Under the pieces are notes generated by a model, which saw nothing but the letters and a program-made list of their open reading frames with translations, searched no databases and was not told the DNA's origin. This document shows positions 25,810 through 35,540 of a stretch of 64,000 nucleotides of DNA, piece after piece. This DNA is from Olsenella uli (lineage in GTDB: Bacteria; Actinomycetota; Coriobacteriia; Coriobacteriales; Atopobiaceae), in NCBI RefSeq assembly GCF_016900775.1, contig NZ_JACJKN010000008.1:33626-97625 (forward strand). Reading direction: 5' to 3'. The stretch's first letter is position 1, and each line of letters opens with the position of its first letter. The position numbers and the translations under genes were made by a program.

Positions 25810-26538
25810 ATGGATAGGAACGAGCTTGTCGTGACCCAGTGCGGAGGCTACGCGCTCGAGCGGGTCGAGGGCGTGGCGGCGGGGCTCGATCCCGAGGCGG
25901 CCCGCGCGGCCGAGCGGCTGAGGACGGGACGGTGGGCCTACCGCGCCGTCAAGCGCGCGTTCGACGTCTGCTTCAGCGCGTGCGTGCTCGTGTGCCTCTC
26001 GTGGCTCTTCCTCATCGTTGCTATAGCCATCAAGCTGGACGACCCGGAGGGCCCGGTCATCTTCTCGCAGGCCCGCGTCGGGCGCGACGGCCGGGAGTTC
26101 CGCATGTACAAGTTCCGCAGCATGTGCGCCGACGCCGAGAGCCGCCTCGCGGAGCTGGCCGGGAGAAACGAGAAGGACGGACCGGTCTTCAAGATGGCGG
26201 ACGACCCGCGCGTCACGCGCGTGGGCAGGTTCCTGCGCAAGACCTCGATCGACGAGCTCCCGCAGTTCGTGAACGTGCTCGTGGGGGACATCTCGGTCGT
26301 GGGGCCGCGCCCGGCGCTTCCCAAGGAGGTCGCGCAGTACACTCCCCGTCAGCGTCAGCGCCTCTCCGTGAAGCAGGGCATCACCTGCTACTGGCAGACG
26401 CGCAGGAATCGCGACTCCATCACCTTCGACGAGTGGGTCGACCTGGACCTCATCTACGTGAAGAAGTGCGGCCTCTGGGCCGACCTCAAGCTGATCGTCC
26501 AGACCGTGGGCTGCGTGCTCACGGCGCAGGGGAGCTAG
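25810..26538 (+). CDS. Undecaprenyl-phosphate sugar-1-phosphate transferase (initiating enzyme)
   Basis: A 242-residue member of the bacterial sugar transferase family (WcaJ/RfbP type). One long hydrophobic segment (about residues 55-76) is followed by DDPEGPVIFSQARVGRDGREFRMYKFRSM, then TRVGRFLRKTSIDELPQFVNVLVGDISVVGPRPALP, the full catalytic signature. It moves a sugar phosphate onto the lipid carrier to start each repeat unit. It begins directly after the preceding stop codon and is followed by a glycosyltransferase gene. The sugar cannot be told from sequence. Confidence 0.93.
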   Translation: MDRNELVVTQCGGYALERVEGVAAGLDPEAARAAERLRTGRWAYRAVKRAFDVCFSACVLVCLSWLFLIVAIAIKLDDPEGPVIFSQARVGRDGREFRMYKFRSMCADAESRLAELAGRNEKDGPVFKMADDPRVTRVGRFLRKTSIDELPQFVNVLVGDISVVGPRPALPKEVAQYTPRQRQRLSVKQGITCYWQTRRNRDSITFDEWVDLDLIYVKKCGLWADLKLIVQTVGCVLTAQGS

Positions 26539-26540
26539 CG

Positions 26541-27662
26541 GTGCGCATAGCCATGATCGGGCACAAGCGCTTTGGCTCGCGCGAGGGTGGCGTGGAGGTT
26601 GTGGTGACCGAGCTCGCCCGTCGCATGGCGGCGCTTGGGCATGAGGTCACCTGCTACGACCGGGGCGGCAAGGACGTCATGACCGGTGACCGAGCGCACG
26701 GCGAGCGCGTCGTGGATGGTGTGCGCGTGGTGCCGGTCCGAACCATCGATGCCAGGGGCATGGCGGCTCTGAGCTCCTCGTTCTTTGCGACGCTTGCCGC
26801 CGTCAAAGACAAGCCTGACGTTATCCACTACCATGCGGAGGGTCCGTGCGTGCCACTCCCGATGGCGCGCCGCGCGGGCATACGGACCGTCGCGACGATC
26901 CACGGCCTCGACTGGCAGCGAGCCAAGTGGGGTAGGCTCGCAAGCTCCTACATAAAGCTCGGCGAGAAGAACGCGGCGGGATGCGCGGACGAGGTTATCG
27001 TGCTCTCGCGGTCCACGCAGCGCTATTTTCGCGAGACGTACGGACGCAAGACCCTGGTCATTCCCAACGGGATCAACCCCAAGGAGCCCAGGGCGGCGCG
27101 TGTCATTACCGAGCGCTGGGGACTGGGGAGGGGCTCCTACATCCTCTTCCTCGGGCGACTGGTGCCCGAGAAGCGACCCGAGCTCCTCATAGAGGCATTT
27201 AGAGGGCTCGAGACGGACAAGTGCCTTGTCATCGCGGGGGGCGGTTCCGACACATCCGCCTACGAGACGGCCCTCAGGCAGGCTGCCGAAGGCGATGACC
27301 GCATTCTCTTCACGGGCTTCGTGCAGGGTGAGGAGCTCGCCGAACTCTACTCGAATGCGTACTGCTACGTGCTGCCCTCTGATGTGGAGGGCATGCCGAT
27401 GAGTCTGCTCGAGGCCATGGCGTACGGCTGCTGCTGCGTGACGAGCGACATCCCCGAGTGCGCGGACGTGCTCGCGGGGACGGGGATGACGTTCGAGCGG
27501 GGGAGCGCCGCGGGCCTGCGGCAGGTGCTCGTGTCGCTTCTGAAAGACGATGGGGAGGCCCGTGCTCTCGGGCTGACCGCCCGCAAGCGCGCTCTCGAGT
27601 CATTCGGTTGGGACTCCGTCGTTCGATGGACGCTTGAGACCTATGAGGGGGCTGCCGGATGA
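26541..27662 (+). CDS. Glycosyltransferase family 4
   Basis: A 373-residue GT-B fold protein. RIAMIGHKRFGSREGGVEVVV is the N-terminal nucleotide-fold start; LFLGRLVPEKRPELLIEAF and SDVEGMPMSLLEAMAYGCC (the E-x7-E region) are in the donor-binding half. GTG 26541 follows GGGGAG and the previous stop by two bases; ATG 26553 is an alternative. It overlaps the next gene by four bases (ATGA). The N-terminal KRFGSREGGVE resembles rhamnosyl/galactosyl-transferring enzymes, but the donor sugar is unknown. Confidence 0.88.
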   Translation: MRIAMIGHKRFGSREGGVEVVVTELARRMAALGHEVTCYDRGGKDVMTGDRAHGERVVDGVRVVPVRTIDARGMAALSSSFFATLAAVKDKPDVIHYHAEGPCVPLPMARRAGIRTVATIHGLDWQRAKWGRLASSYIKLGEKNAAGCADEVIVLSRSTQRYFRETYGRKTLVIPNGINPKEPRAARVITERWGLGRGSYILFLGRLVPEKRPELLIEAFRGLETDKCLVIAGGGSDTSAYETALRQAAEGDDRILFTGFVQGEELAELYSNAYCYVLPSDVEGMPMSLLEAMAYGCCCVTSDIPECADVLAGTGMTFERGSAAGLRQVLVSLLKDDGEARALGLTARKRALESFGWDSVVRWTLETYEGAAG

Positions 27663-28942
27663 GGGTCATTCTCGTCAACAAGTTCCACTACCGCAAGGGC
27701 GGGTCGGAGACCTACTACTTCGCCGTGGCCGACGCGCTCAGGTCCCAGGGGCACCAGGTGTTCTTCTTCGCCATGGAGGACCCTGAGAACGAGCCGTGCG
27801 ACCAGGCGAGGTGCTTCGTCTCAGCCAAGGACTACAACGGGCCGACGTCGGTGGTGCGGAAGGTCGGCGAGGCCGCGTCGCTCCTGTACTCCACGGAGGC
27901 CAAGCGGAAATTCGAGGCCCTCTGTGAAGCGGTGCGACCTAACGTCGTCCACATGAATCTCGTCCACCGGCAGATCACGCTCTCGATCCTCGATGCGCCG
28001 TACCTTCAGGAGCACGGGGTCCCGGTCGTCTGGACGGCACACGACTACATCGCGGTGTGCCCGAGCTACACGATGCTCGACGGCAACGGCGAAGTGTGCG
28101 AGGCGTGCCTGGGCGGCCATTTTTCCAGCTGCCTCAAGCGGAAGTGCGTCAAGGGCTCGACGGCAAAGAGCGGCTTGGCGACGCTCGAGGCGGAGTACCT
28201 GCGCCTCACGAAGGTGTACGCAAAGATCGACCGCATCATCTGCCCCTCCCAGTTCCTGGGGAGCAAGATGGTCGAGGGCGGCTTTCCCACAGAGCAACTC
28301 GTCTGGATGCCCAACTTCCTGACGGACCGGGCAGTCTCCGAGATCGAGGGCGTTCCCGCGGCCGATTCGGGCAGGCCGTACTTCATCTACTTCGGGCGGC
28401 TTTCGGGCGAGAAGGGCGTCGCGGTCCTGCTGCGGGCATTCGTGCGGGCGCGGGCTCAGGGCCTGCCGGAGGACTACGGCCTCGCCATCGTCGGCGACGG
28501 TCCCGCGCGCGCCGAGCTGGAGCAGCTTTCCGCCGAGCTCGGCCTCGCCAACGCCGCGGCGTTCCTCGGCTACAAGTCGGGTGACGAGCTCAGGGCGCTC
28601 GTGAAGGGCGCCCGCTTCAGCGTGGTCCCGTCGACGTGGTACGAGAACATGCCGTTCTCCGTCGTCGAGTCTCTTCTGGCGGGGACGCCGGTCCTGGGGA
28701 GTCGCATCGGCGGCATCCCCGAGCTCGTCGACGAGGGCAGGACCGGCTTCACGTTCACCGCGGGGGACGCCGACGCGCTCGCCAGCCTGCTGCGCTCCGC
28801 GACGGATCTCTCCGACGACGAATACCGCGCGATGCAGGCAGCGGGTCGGGCGTTCGTCCGCGAGCGCTGCTCCGAGAGCGCCTACCTGCAGAAACTCGTC
28901 GACCTCTATACCACCCTCATACGCGAGAAGAAGGGTCATTAA
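27659..28942 (+). CDS. Glycosyltransferase family 4
   Basis: A 427-residue GT-B protein starting MRVILVNKFHYRKGGSETYYF. The acceptor half contains VVWTAHDYIAVCPSYTM and a cysteine cluster (EVCEACLGGHFSSCLKRKC) seen in a subgroup of these enzymes; the donor half has YFGRLSGEKGVAVLLRAF and PSTWYENMPFSVVESLLAGTP. Its start overlaps the previous gene by four bases. Donor unknown. Confidence 0.88.
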   Translation: MRVILVNKFHYRKGGSETYYFAVADALRSQGHQVFFFAMEDPENEPCDQARCFVSAKDYNGPTSVVRKVGEAASLLYSTEAKRKFEALCEAVRPNVVHMNLVHRQITLSILDAPYLQEHGVPVVWTAHDYIAVCPSYTMLDGNGEVCEACLGGHFSSCLKRKCVKGSTAKSGLATLEAEYLRLTKVYAKIDRIICPSQFLGSKMVEGGFPTEQLVWMPNFLTDRAVSEIEGVPAADSGRPYFIYFGRLSGEKGVAVLLRAFVRARAQGLPEDYGLAIVGDGPARAELEQLSAELGLANAAAFLGYKSGDELRALVKGARFSVVPSTWYENMPFSVVESLLAGTPVLGSRIGGIPELVDEGRTGFTFTAGDADALASLLRSATDLSDDEYRAMQAAGRAFVRERCSESAYLQKLVDLYTTLIREKKGH

Positions 28943-28945
28943 TCC

Positions 28946-30091
28946 ATGGCTGAGAAGAAACTCAACGGCACCGTCATCGTCACGTACCGCTGCAACGCGC
29001 GCTGCACCATGTGCAGCCGTTACAAGGCGCCGAGCCGCCCGGAGGAGGAGCTCTCGCTCGAGACGATCAGGAAGCTTCCGCGCATGTACTTCACCAACAT
29101 CACGGGAGGGGAGCCCTTCATCCGCAAGGACCTCAAGGACATCGTACGCGAGCTCTACAAAAAGAGTGACCGCATTGTCATCTCCACCAACGGCTTCTTC
29201 ACCGACCGCATCATCGACCTCTGCGAGGAGTTCCCTGAGGTCGGCATCCGCGTTTCCATCGAGGGTTTGGAGGACACCAACAACGAGATCCGAGGGCTCC
29301 CCAACGGCTTCCAGCGCGGGTATCAGACGCTCAAGAAGCTCGTGGAGATGAAGCACCCCGACGTTGGTTTCGGCATGACGGTGCAAGATAGGAACGCCAA
29401 AGATCTCGTGCCGCTCTACAAGCTTTCAGACGAGCTGGGAATGGAGTTCGCCACGGCGAGCCTTCACAACAGCTTCTACTTCGTGGAGGCCCACAACATC
29501 ATCCATGACCGTCCGATGGTGGCCAAGAACTTCGAGAACCTCGTGAACGAGCTCCTCAGGAGCAGCTCGCCCAAGAAGTGGTTTCGCGCCTACTTCAACC
29601 ACGGCCTCATCAACTACATCTATGGCCAGCCGCGCCTGCTGCCCTGCGACATGGCGTTCGACACCTTCTTCATCGACCCCTACGGCGATGTCATGCCCTG
29701 CAACGGCACCAAGGACAAGGAGGTCATGGGCAACCTCAACGAGGAGTCCTGGGACGAGCTCTGGAACTCCGACCAGGCGGAGAAGGTCCGCGCGAAGGTT
29801 CGTCACTGCGACCGTAACTGCTGGATGATCGGCTCGGTGAGCCCGGCCATGCACAAGTACATCTGGAAGCCCGGCTGGTGGGTGCTCAAGCACAAGGCGA
29901 AGGCGCTCTTTACCAAGAAGCCCTACGACATGCACGAGCTCAAGATCGTCAGCGACTACGAGGAGGGCCGCGTGACCAAGGAGCAGCTCGACGCCTGCTC
30001 CACCTGCGACCTGTGCGCCACAGTGAACGACGGCCTGTCCGAGGCGTCGAAGGCGGATGCCCACGTGTACGAGACGCATGAGGCGTTGTAA
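28946..30091 (+). CDS. Radical SAM protein with SPASM-like cysteine-rich C-terminus
   Basis: A 381-residue protein. VTYRCNARCTMCSRY holds Cys16, Cys20 and Cys23 for the SAM-binding iron-sulfur cluster; TGGEPFIRKDL and ISTNGFF are the further radical SAM motifs. More cysteines follow (LPCDM, MPCNGTKD, CDRNCW, CSTCDLC), suggesting extra clusters as in SPASM/twitch proteins. It sits between glycosyltransferase genes, three bases after the previous one. Possible roles are sugar modification such as dehydrogenation or epimerisation, or modification of a peptide; none is shown by the sequence. Confidence 0.85.
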   Translation: MAEKKLNGTVIVTYRCNARCTMCSRYKAPSRPEEELSLETIRKLPRMYFTNITGGEPFIRKDLKDIVRELYKKSDRIVISTNGFFTDRIIDLCEEFPEVGIRVSIEGLEDTNNEIRGLPNGFQRGYQTLKKLVEMKHPDVGFGMTVQDRNAKDLVPLYKLSDELGMEFATASLHNSFYFVEAHNIIHDRPMVAKNFENLVNELLRSSSPKKWFRAYFNHGLINYIYGQPRLLPCDMAFDTFFIDPYGDVMPCNGTKDKEVMGNLNEESWDELWNSDQAEKVRAKVRHCDRNCWMIGSVSPAMHKYIWKPGWWVLKHKAKALFTKKPYDMHELKIVSDYEEGRVTKEQLDACSTCDLCATVNDGLSEASKADAHVYETHEAL

Positions 30092-30100
30092 GGCTACGAG

Positions 30101-31300
30101 ATGAGGATCCTGTACGTCGCCCTTTCTTGTGGCCCTAACCTCGGAAGCGAAGATGCCATTGGTTGGCATCTGCCGATTGCTGCCGCCAGAGCCGGCCATG
30201 ACGTGACCGTTCTGACGAGAGAGGACAAACGGGAGGAGATTCAGACCTTTATCGATTCTCACCCGGCTCAGATTTACCCGCGCTATGTCTATGCGCCCCT
30301 GGGCAAGCTTGCTGGCTTATGCAAGGGGCCGCTGTATTCTGTTCGCGCCATTCTGTGGTGTCGGTCAATTAGACCGCTTCTGGAGCGTATTTGTGCGGAG
30401 GCCCCCTTCGATATCATTCACCAGATAACGCCAGTTGAGTTCAGGGCCCTTGCCGATTACTCGGGTCTAAACGCCCGAACAGTGGTTGGCCCTGTCGGCG
30501 GCGGCGAATATGCGCCCAGGCAGTATCGGCGCTATCTAAAAGGAGAATGGCATGTCGAGTTATTCCGAAGGGTTTTAAACGAGGTTTGCGTTCGTTGCTC
30601 GGGTTTTAAGAAACGCGTAAAGGCAATTGACTTTATTTATTTTGCTAACAGAGAAACCGAGCGCTTCTTTGAAGACCATTCAGTAGAGGTTGAGTCATTT
30701 GGCCTCAAGACTGAAATCGGAATTGATGGAGAAGCAGAAGGGCCGGCGCCTAATTCGATTGAGGTCGGAGAACTCCGAATTCTCTTTGTCGGGCGTCTGG
30801 TCCCTCGTAAAGGCGTCGAGCTGTTGCTTGAGGCATGCGCAAAAGCAAATGCCGCTGGCTTGAATTTCCATCTTAAAATTTGTGGAGACGGCAAAAGCCG
30901 AGCAGGGCAGGAATTGCTTGCCAAGAATCTTGGAATAAGCGACCGCGTTGAGTTCGAAGGCCAGGTAAACCGCGATCGGCTTGCAGAGTTTTATCGATGG
31001 GCGAACATCGTGGCGATGCCGAGCCTTCGTGAGACGGGAGGCACTGTCATCGCGGAGTCAATTTCACATCATCGTCCATTGATATGTGCGGATTCCTTCG
31101 GCGCGAGCCTGATCCTAGATTCTAAGACGGCTGTCCTGCTTCCTCCAGGATCCGGCTCAGATGAGTATGCCCAAGCCCTGCTTGGGATTACGAATGAGTT
31201 GCTGGACGATTTGAATTTCGACGAGGTTGAAAGCGAGCTGATTTGGGATAACAAGGCTGCTCGGTATGTCAATAAATATAGAGAGATTATTGAACGGTGA
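30101..31300 (+). CDS. Glycosyltransferase family 4
   Basis: A 399-residue GT-B protein: MRILYVALSCGPNLGSEDAIGWHL at the N-terminus, ARTVVGPVGGGEYAP in the acceptor half, LFVGRLVPRKGVELLLEAC and MPSLRETGGTVIAESI in the donor half. Base composition drops towards AT-rich from here on, marking the start of the variable centre of the cluster. Donor unknown. Confidence 0.86.
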   Translation: MRILYVALSCGPNLGSEDAIGWHLPIAAARAGHDVTVLTREDKREEIQTFIDSHPAQIYPRYVYAPLGKLAGLCKGPLYSVRAILWCRSIRPLLERICAEAPFDIIHQITPVEFRALADYSGLNARTVVGPVGGGEYAPRQYRRYLKGEWHVELFRRVLNEVCVRCSGFKKRVKAIDFIYFANRETERFFEDHSVEVESFGLKTEIGIDGEAEGPAPNSIEVGELRILFVGRLVPRKGVELLLEACAKANAAGLNFHLKICGDGKSRAGQELLAKNLGISDRVEFEGQVNRDRLAEFYRWANIVAMPSLRETGGTVIAESISHHRPLICADSFGASLILDSKTAVLLPPGSGSDEYAQALLGITNELLDDLNFDEVESELIWDNKAARYVNKYREIIER

Positions 31301-31370
31301 ATTTTTTTGAGGCCCTACGGTCATCGGTTTTCTGCATGATCCTGGCGAAGTTTGATTGGAGGTAGTTGTT

Positions 31371-32501
31371 ATGACCAAAGTTATTCGTGTCCTGCATTCT
31401 GTTGCCGCAATGAATATGGGCGGCATTGAGAATTTCGTAATGAATCTGTATCGAAGTGTGGATAGAGAAAAGGTCCAATTTGATTTTGTCTATGCAGTCG
31501 ATGATGACTGCCTCTTCGATGATGAAATTCGTTCTCTTGGTGGTCGAATATTTAAAATCAAATCTCCAAATAAACATCCATTTGCAGCAGCTAATTTCTA
31601 CAACAGGATTTTTAGAGATAATCCTGAGATAAGGGTTCTTCATGAGCATTCATCTGGCTTGACGGGAAGTTTGGCTACGTTTAAGTCTGCAAAAGCTGCT
31701 GGAATCACCAAAAGAGCAATACACTCACATAACACTTGTACTCCGCTGGCAGGTGGGCTAAAAGGCGCTGTAATGCGCCACAATCTGGATAAGAATGCTA
31801 CGGGTATCGAGAATCTCGCTACTGATTTTTTTGCCTGCTCCGACAAGGCATCCGAGTGGATGTTTCCCAACGCAACCCTTCATGGAATTGACGTCCATAT
31901 CATTAAGAATGGCATTGACGTTAATCGGTTTAAATTTAATGAAGAAGAGCGCACTAGAATCCGCGAAAAATTAGGCATTGCATCCGACACTTTTGTCATT
32001 GGCAACGTTGCAAGGCTTACGAATGTGAAAAACCAGACGTTCTTAGTTAGGATTTTAAAATCACTGATTGAGAAAATTGACGCAGCATTGCTACTGGTTG
32101 GAGAAGGCCCGTTGCGTAATTCAATAGAAGTCGAAGCTGATAGGCTTGGTATTTCCGATCGAGTTTATCTTGTTGGAAACCAAACTGATTCAGCACCTTT
32201 TTACTCTGCAATGGACTTGCTTTGTATGCCTTCTCTCTATGAAGGCCTGCCCGTTTCTTGTGTTGAGGCTCAGTGTAATGGGCTTCCACTTTTGTTATCC
32301 GACACCATATCTCGTGATGCTTCATTTACAGAAAGCGTTGTTTTTCAAAACCTTGACAACAGCTCAGATGATTGGAGCAATCAAGCGATCTTACTGAAAA
32401 CCCCACTTTCCGATAGGACAAGCGGTTCTGCTTTAACTGCACGTGCTGGGTTTGACATCAATGAAACTGCCGAGTTTCTTCAGGAATACTATCTTTCATA
32501 G
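31371..32501 (+). CDS. Glycosyltransferase family 4
   Basis: A 376-residue protein starting MTKVIRVLHSVAAMNMGGIENFVMNLYR, the typical start of EpsF/CapM-like enzymes, with HSHNTCTP, GNVARLTNVKNQTFLVRIL and MPSLYEGLPVSCVEAQCNGLP. ATG 31371 is preceded by GGAGG at a good distance, better than the frame's first start. AT-rich. Donor unknown. Confidence 0.88.
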   Translation: MTKVIRVLHSVAAMNMGGIENFVMNLYRSVDREKVQFDFVYAVDDDCLFDDEIRSLGGRIFKIKSPNKHPFAAANFYNRIFRDNPEIRVLHEHSSGLTGSLATFKSAKAAGITKRAIHSHNTCTPLAGGLKGAVMRHNLDKNATGIENLATDFFACSDKASEWMFPNATLHGIDVHIIKNGIDVNRFKFNEEERTRIREKLGIASDTFVIGNVARLTNVKNQTFLVRILKSLIEKIDAALLLVGEGPLRNSIEVEADRLGISDRVYLVGNQTDSAPFYSAMDLLCMPSLYEGLPVSCVEAQCNGLPLLLSDTISRDASFTESVVFQNLDNSSDDWSNQAILLKTPLSDRTSGSALTARAGFDINETAEFLQEYYLS

Positions 32502-32516
32502 CGAATTGGAATAACC

Positions 32517-33596
32517 GTGATTGTCTTTTTTTCATCGATGCCAAAAGCAGAGGGCACTGTCCAGTTCATGCTTTCCTTTGCGAACGCCTTGTTGGCTAAC
32601 GGCGAGGACGTTAGGGTATTTGCAGAACATGGCGTATGTGATGATGCGCCGGGATACGTCAGGTTTGATCATGTGAAAACATCCGAGATCGTTGTCGGTA
32701 TTTCAAAAAGAATCAAAGACTGCTGCCGCCAAATTCTTAATTTAAATCCCAAGATGGTCATTTTCACAGATGATGCCTTGGGTGGAGTCGTTTTGCGGCG
32801 GATGCTTGCAGGAAAAATTAAATGTGTTCTTGTACAACATGATCCCGAACCCCATCCAACTAATAGTTCAAAAACAATCAAAGATAGGGTTTGGGATTTA
32901 TTAACTGCGCGATGGGTCAATAATCAAAATAAATATGTTGATAACTACCTGCTTCTATCAAACACTTCGAAAATCCGCTTCACTAATCTGTATCCCGATC
33001 TTGTCGATAAGTGCTCGGTGATGTCACTTTGTCCACATCCTCCCAAATGCTCTAAAGCAGTTATCCCTTCTGAGCTGGTCGACATTACAAAGGTTCAACA
33101 CTCTTTCTTTTTATTCTTTGGCAGAATTGATAAATATAAGGGAATAGAAAGGCTCCTTGAGGCTTACTCAAGCTATTCGGGTACAACTCCTCTTGTAATA
33201 GCGGGCAGCGGCGAATTTACACCTCATGAGTCTGCGTTAATCGATTCACTCAATAACGTCTACTTGATTCACCGCTACGTAAGCGACGAGGATCTTGTTT
33301 GGTTGTTTTCAAATTGCCGCGCAGTAATGCTTCCATATATCGAGGCATCGCAAAGTGGCGTTCTGGCAATGGCATATCATTTTGGAAAACCTGTTGCTGT
33401 TTCGAATCTCCCTGGTCTCACCGAATTTGTAATAGAAGGCAAGACAGGGCTTATATGCAACGACATTTCGGATTTTGCTAACGCAATGGGGCTATTTGAC
33501 TCGAATGCCGATTCGATGCAGCCTGAGATCGTCGCCTATGCCAAAGAGCAGCTCGATTGGAATAGGCAGGTGAAGCAATGGCTAATGAGTCTTTAG
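32517..33596 (+). CDS. Glycosyltransferase family 4
   Basis: A 359-residue GT-B protein from GTG 32517 (IVFFSSMPKAEGTVQFMLSFA). The donor half has FFGRIDKYKGIERLLEAYSSY, VIAGSGEF and LPYIEASQSGVLAMAYHFGKPV; the SQSG variant replaces the more common EGFG. It overlaps the next gene by 19 bases. AT-rich, acquired-looking composition. Donor unknown. Confidence 0.82.
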   Translation: MIVFFSSMPKAEGTVQFMLSFANALLANGEDVRVFAEHGVCDDAPGYVRFDHVKTSEIVVGISKRIKDCCRQILNLNPKMVIFTDDALGGVVLRRMLAGKIKCVLVQHDPEPHPTNSSKTIKDRVWDLLTARWVNNQNKYVDNYLLLSNTSKIRFTNLYPDLVDKCSVMSLCPHPPKCSKAVIPSELVDITKVQHSFFLFFGRIDKYKGIERLLEAYSSYSGTTPLVIAGSGEFTPHESALIDSLNNVYLIHRYVSDEDLVWLFSNCRAVMLPYIEASQSGVLAMAYHFGKPVAVSNLPGLTEFVIEGKTGLICNDISDFANAMGLFDSNADSMQPEIVAYAKEQLDWNRQVKQWLMSL

Positions 33597-34555
33597 GTTG
33601 TAATTACTCGTCTTTTGCCTACGTAATCCTGCAATATGGACATTTTGACTTAACCGTGTCATGCATTGACTCAATTAGGGAATGTACTTCATCGAATGCA
33701 AAGATTGTTGTCGTCGACAACTGTTCTCCAGATGATTCCTTAGAATTGTTGGAAAAGAAGTTCGGTGGCGATTCAAACATTAAAGTTGTTGCTACTCAGA
33801 ATAATCTAGGTTTTTCGAGCGGCAACAACCTAGGGTTTTCGGTTGCAAAAAAAGAGTGGAATCCAAGCTTTATCGTCGTGCTCAATAGCGACATTGAACT
33901 TACTCAGACGACGTTTGAATCAAAGATTGAGGCAGCCTATAAGGATTGCCGTTTTGGAGTTCTGGGCCCTGACATCTATGTTCCCAGTAGAAAGCGTCAT
34001 CAAAACCCATTTGCAATTTGTAATGACGCTCTTCACCCAAATGACCCTTCGATTCAGGGCGTTGAAGAAGCTAGAAATATATTGCGTAATGAACTTAATG
34101 GTGTCACAAATCAAGAATTGGCTGATCGGACAATAAAGGAAATAATTAAGTCCAGTTTTATTGGTAATTTCTTAGTGGAGCTTAAGCATCAAATCCAAGA
34201 TTATAAACATGAAGTTAGTTTTAAACGCGAGTATAAATCTAGGTTAAGTGATGTCGCGCTTCAGGGTGCATGTTTCGTTTTTTCCAGGCAATTTATGCAG
34301 CGTTTTGAACTTCCTTTTACACCTGAAACCTTTTTATATTGCGAAGAGATGCTGCTGCGAATCAATTGCAAAGAAGCTAATTTACTAATGGTTTTTGATC
34401 CAAGTATCAAAGTACTCCATTTTGAGGGATCATCTACCGATTCTATCGACTCTGTTTCCAAGAAAAAGTTCATTAATCGAGAGATTCTAAAATCGCTTGA
34501 TGTTGTTGAGAAACGACTCGAGGCAGTTCCAAATAATACTGACAAAGATCGTTAA
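33578..34555 (+). CDS. Glycosyltransferase family 2
   Basis: A 325-residue GT-A enzyme: YVILQYGHFDLTVSCIDSI, VVVDNCSPDDSLELL (the nucleotide-binding DN region), NNLGFSSGNNLGFSVA and VVLNSDIEL with the metal-binding D-x-D equivalent (SDIE). This layout matches the rhamnosyltransferase-like branch of the family, which would fit the rml genes downstream, but that is inference. It has an insertion of charged residues around 165-225. AT-rich. Confidence 0.85.
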   Translation: MANESLGCNYSSFAYVILQYGHFDLTVSCIDSIRECTSSNAKIVVVDNCSPDDSLELLEKKFGGDSNIKVVATQNNLGFSSGNNLGFSVAKKEWNPSFIVVLNSDIELTQTTFESKIEAAYKDCRFGVLGPDIYVPSRKRHQNPFAICNDALHPNDPSIQGVEEARNILRNELNGVTNQELADRTIKEIIKSSFIGNFLVELKHQIQDYKHEVSFKREYKSRLSDVALQGACFVFSRQFMQRFELPFTPETFLYCEEMLLRINCKEANLLMVFDPSIKVLHFEGSSTDSIDSVSKKKFINREILKSLDVVEKRLEAVPNNTDKDR

Positions 34556-34565
34556 AGGATAATCA

Positions 34566-35540
34566 ATGAATGTTAATGCGCTTGAAACTATAAGGAGCGT
34601 TTTTTACAAGCCGATAGTTCATTTTGGACGAACGAGAAATGATGATTACAGCGATCGTTACGTTCAATTAAAGGATTCCGCTGCAAATGACTTCATTGCC
34701 GCGCGAATCCAAAGTGCATTTGAGTCCGATACTGGACTTCTTATTTCAAAATGGGGGACCACTGAGCTGGGAACCGTCTGTACGTACCTGAATCATGAGC
34801 TAGGTATACCATTTATCGATATCGTACATGGAAAGGTTAATTACGATAGAAGAGCTGCTTCAAAATTTCTCGTAAATAACTCTGGGTTCTTTCCAGAAGA
34901 TATATCACTGACTAGGACTTTTTCTGAACAAGCGCTAAGCGATTTTCAGCAGATTGATATTCTGGGTTCATACATAAGCAGTGAAAAATATGTCGCACGT
35001 TTTAATCCAAGTGCGATACGCGTGAATCTCGACGGTTATTACGCTCCATTTCTTTGGAATAACCCATGGACGTTACAGCTAATGGGGAAAAAAGTTCTCG
35101 TTGTGAGTCCATTTGTTGATTCTATTGCGAAGCAATATACAAAGCGTGAGCTCTTGTTCGATGATCCGAATGTTCTTCCTGAATTTAAGGAATTACATTT
35201 ATTAAAGGCAGTTCAATCATTGGGCGGATGTTGCGACGGCTTCAACACTTGGTTTGATGCTCTTGCTGCAATGGAAAATGAAATCGACAACTATGAATTT
35301 GATATTGCCCTTATCGGCTGCGGTGCATATGGTATGTCGCTTGGCGCACATGTTAAAAGCAAGGGCAAAATTGCTATTCATTTGGCTGGATGGCTTCAAA
35401 TGCTTTTTGGAATTTATGGAAATAGGTGGGTCCGCGATCAGCCTCAATATGCAAAATACATCAATGAGCATTGGATTAGGCCAAGTAAAGCTGAAACCCC
35501 TGCCGCTGCAAGCCAAGTGGAGTCGGGGTGCTACTGGTAA
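34566..35540 (+). CDS. Uncharacterised polysaccharide-cluster protein, GT-D-like
   Basis: A 324-residue soluble protein. VLVVSPFVDSIAKQY and DIALIGCGAYGMSLGAHVKSKGK, followed by IHLAGWLQMLFGIYGNRW, resemble the ending of GT-D-fold glycosyltransferases (the DUF1792-type layout in which a Rossmann-like C-terminal half holds the sugar nucleotide). The N-terminal LLISKWGTTELGTV fits too. I therefore suspect another transferase, but no function is proven. It overlaps the flippase gene by one base (TAATG). AT-rich. Confidence 0.6.
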   Translation: MNVNALETIRSVFYKPIVHFGRTRNDDYSDRYVQLKDSAANDFIAARIQSAFESDTGLLISKWGTTELGTVCTYLNHELGIPFIDIVHGKVNYDRRAASKFLVNNSGFFPEDISLTRTFSEQALSDFQQIDILGSYISSEKYVARFNPSAIRVNLDGYYAPFLWNNPWTLQLMGKKVLVVSPFVDSIAKQYTKRELLFDDPNVLPEFKELHLLKAVQSLGGCCDGFNTWFDALAAMENEIDNYEFDIALIGCGAYGMSLGAHVKSKGKIAIHLAGWLQMLFGIYGNRWVRDQPQYAKYINEHWIRPSKAETPAAASQVESGCYW

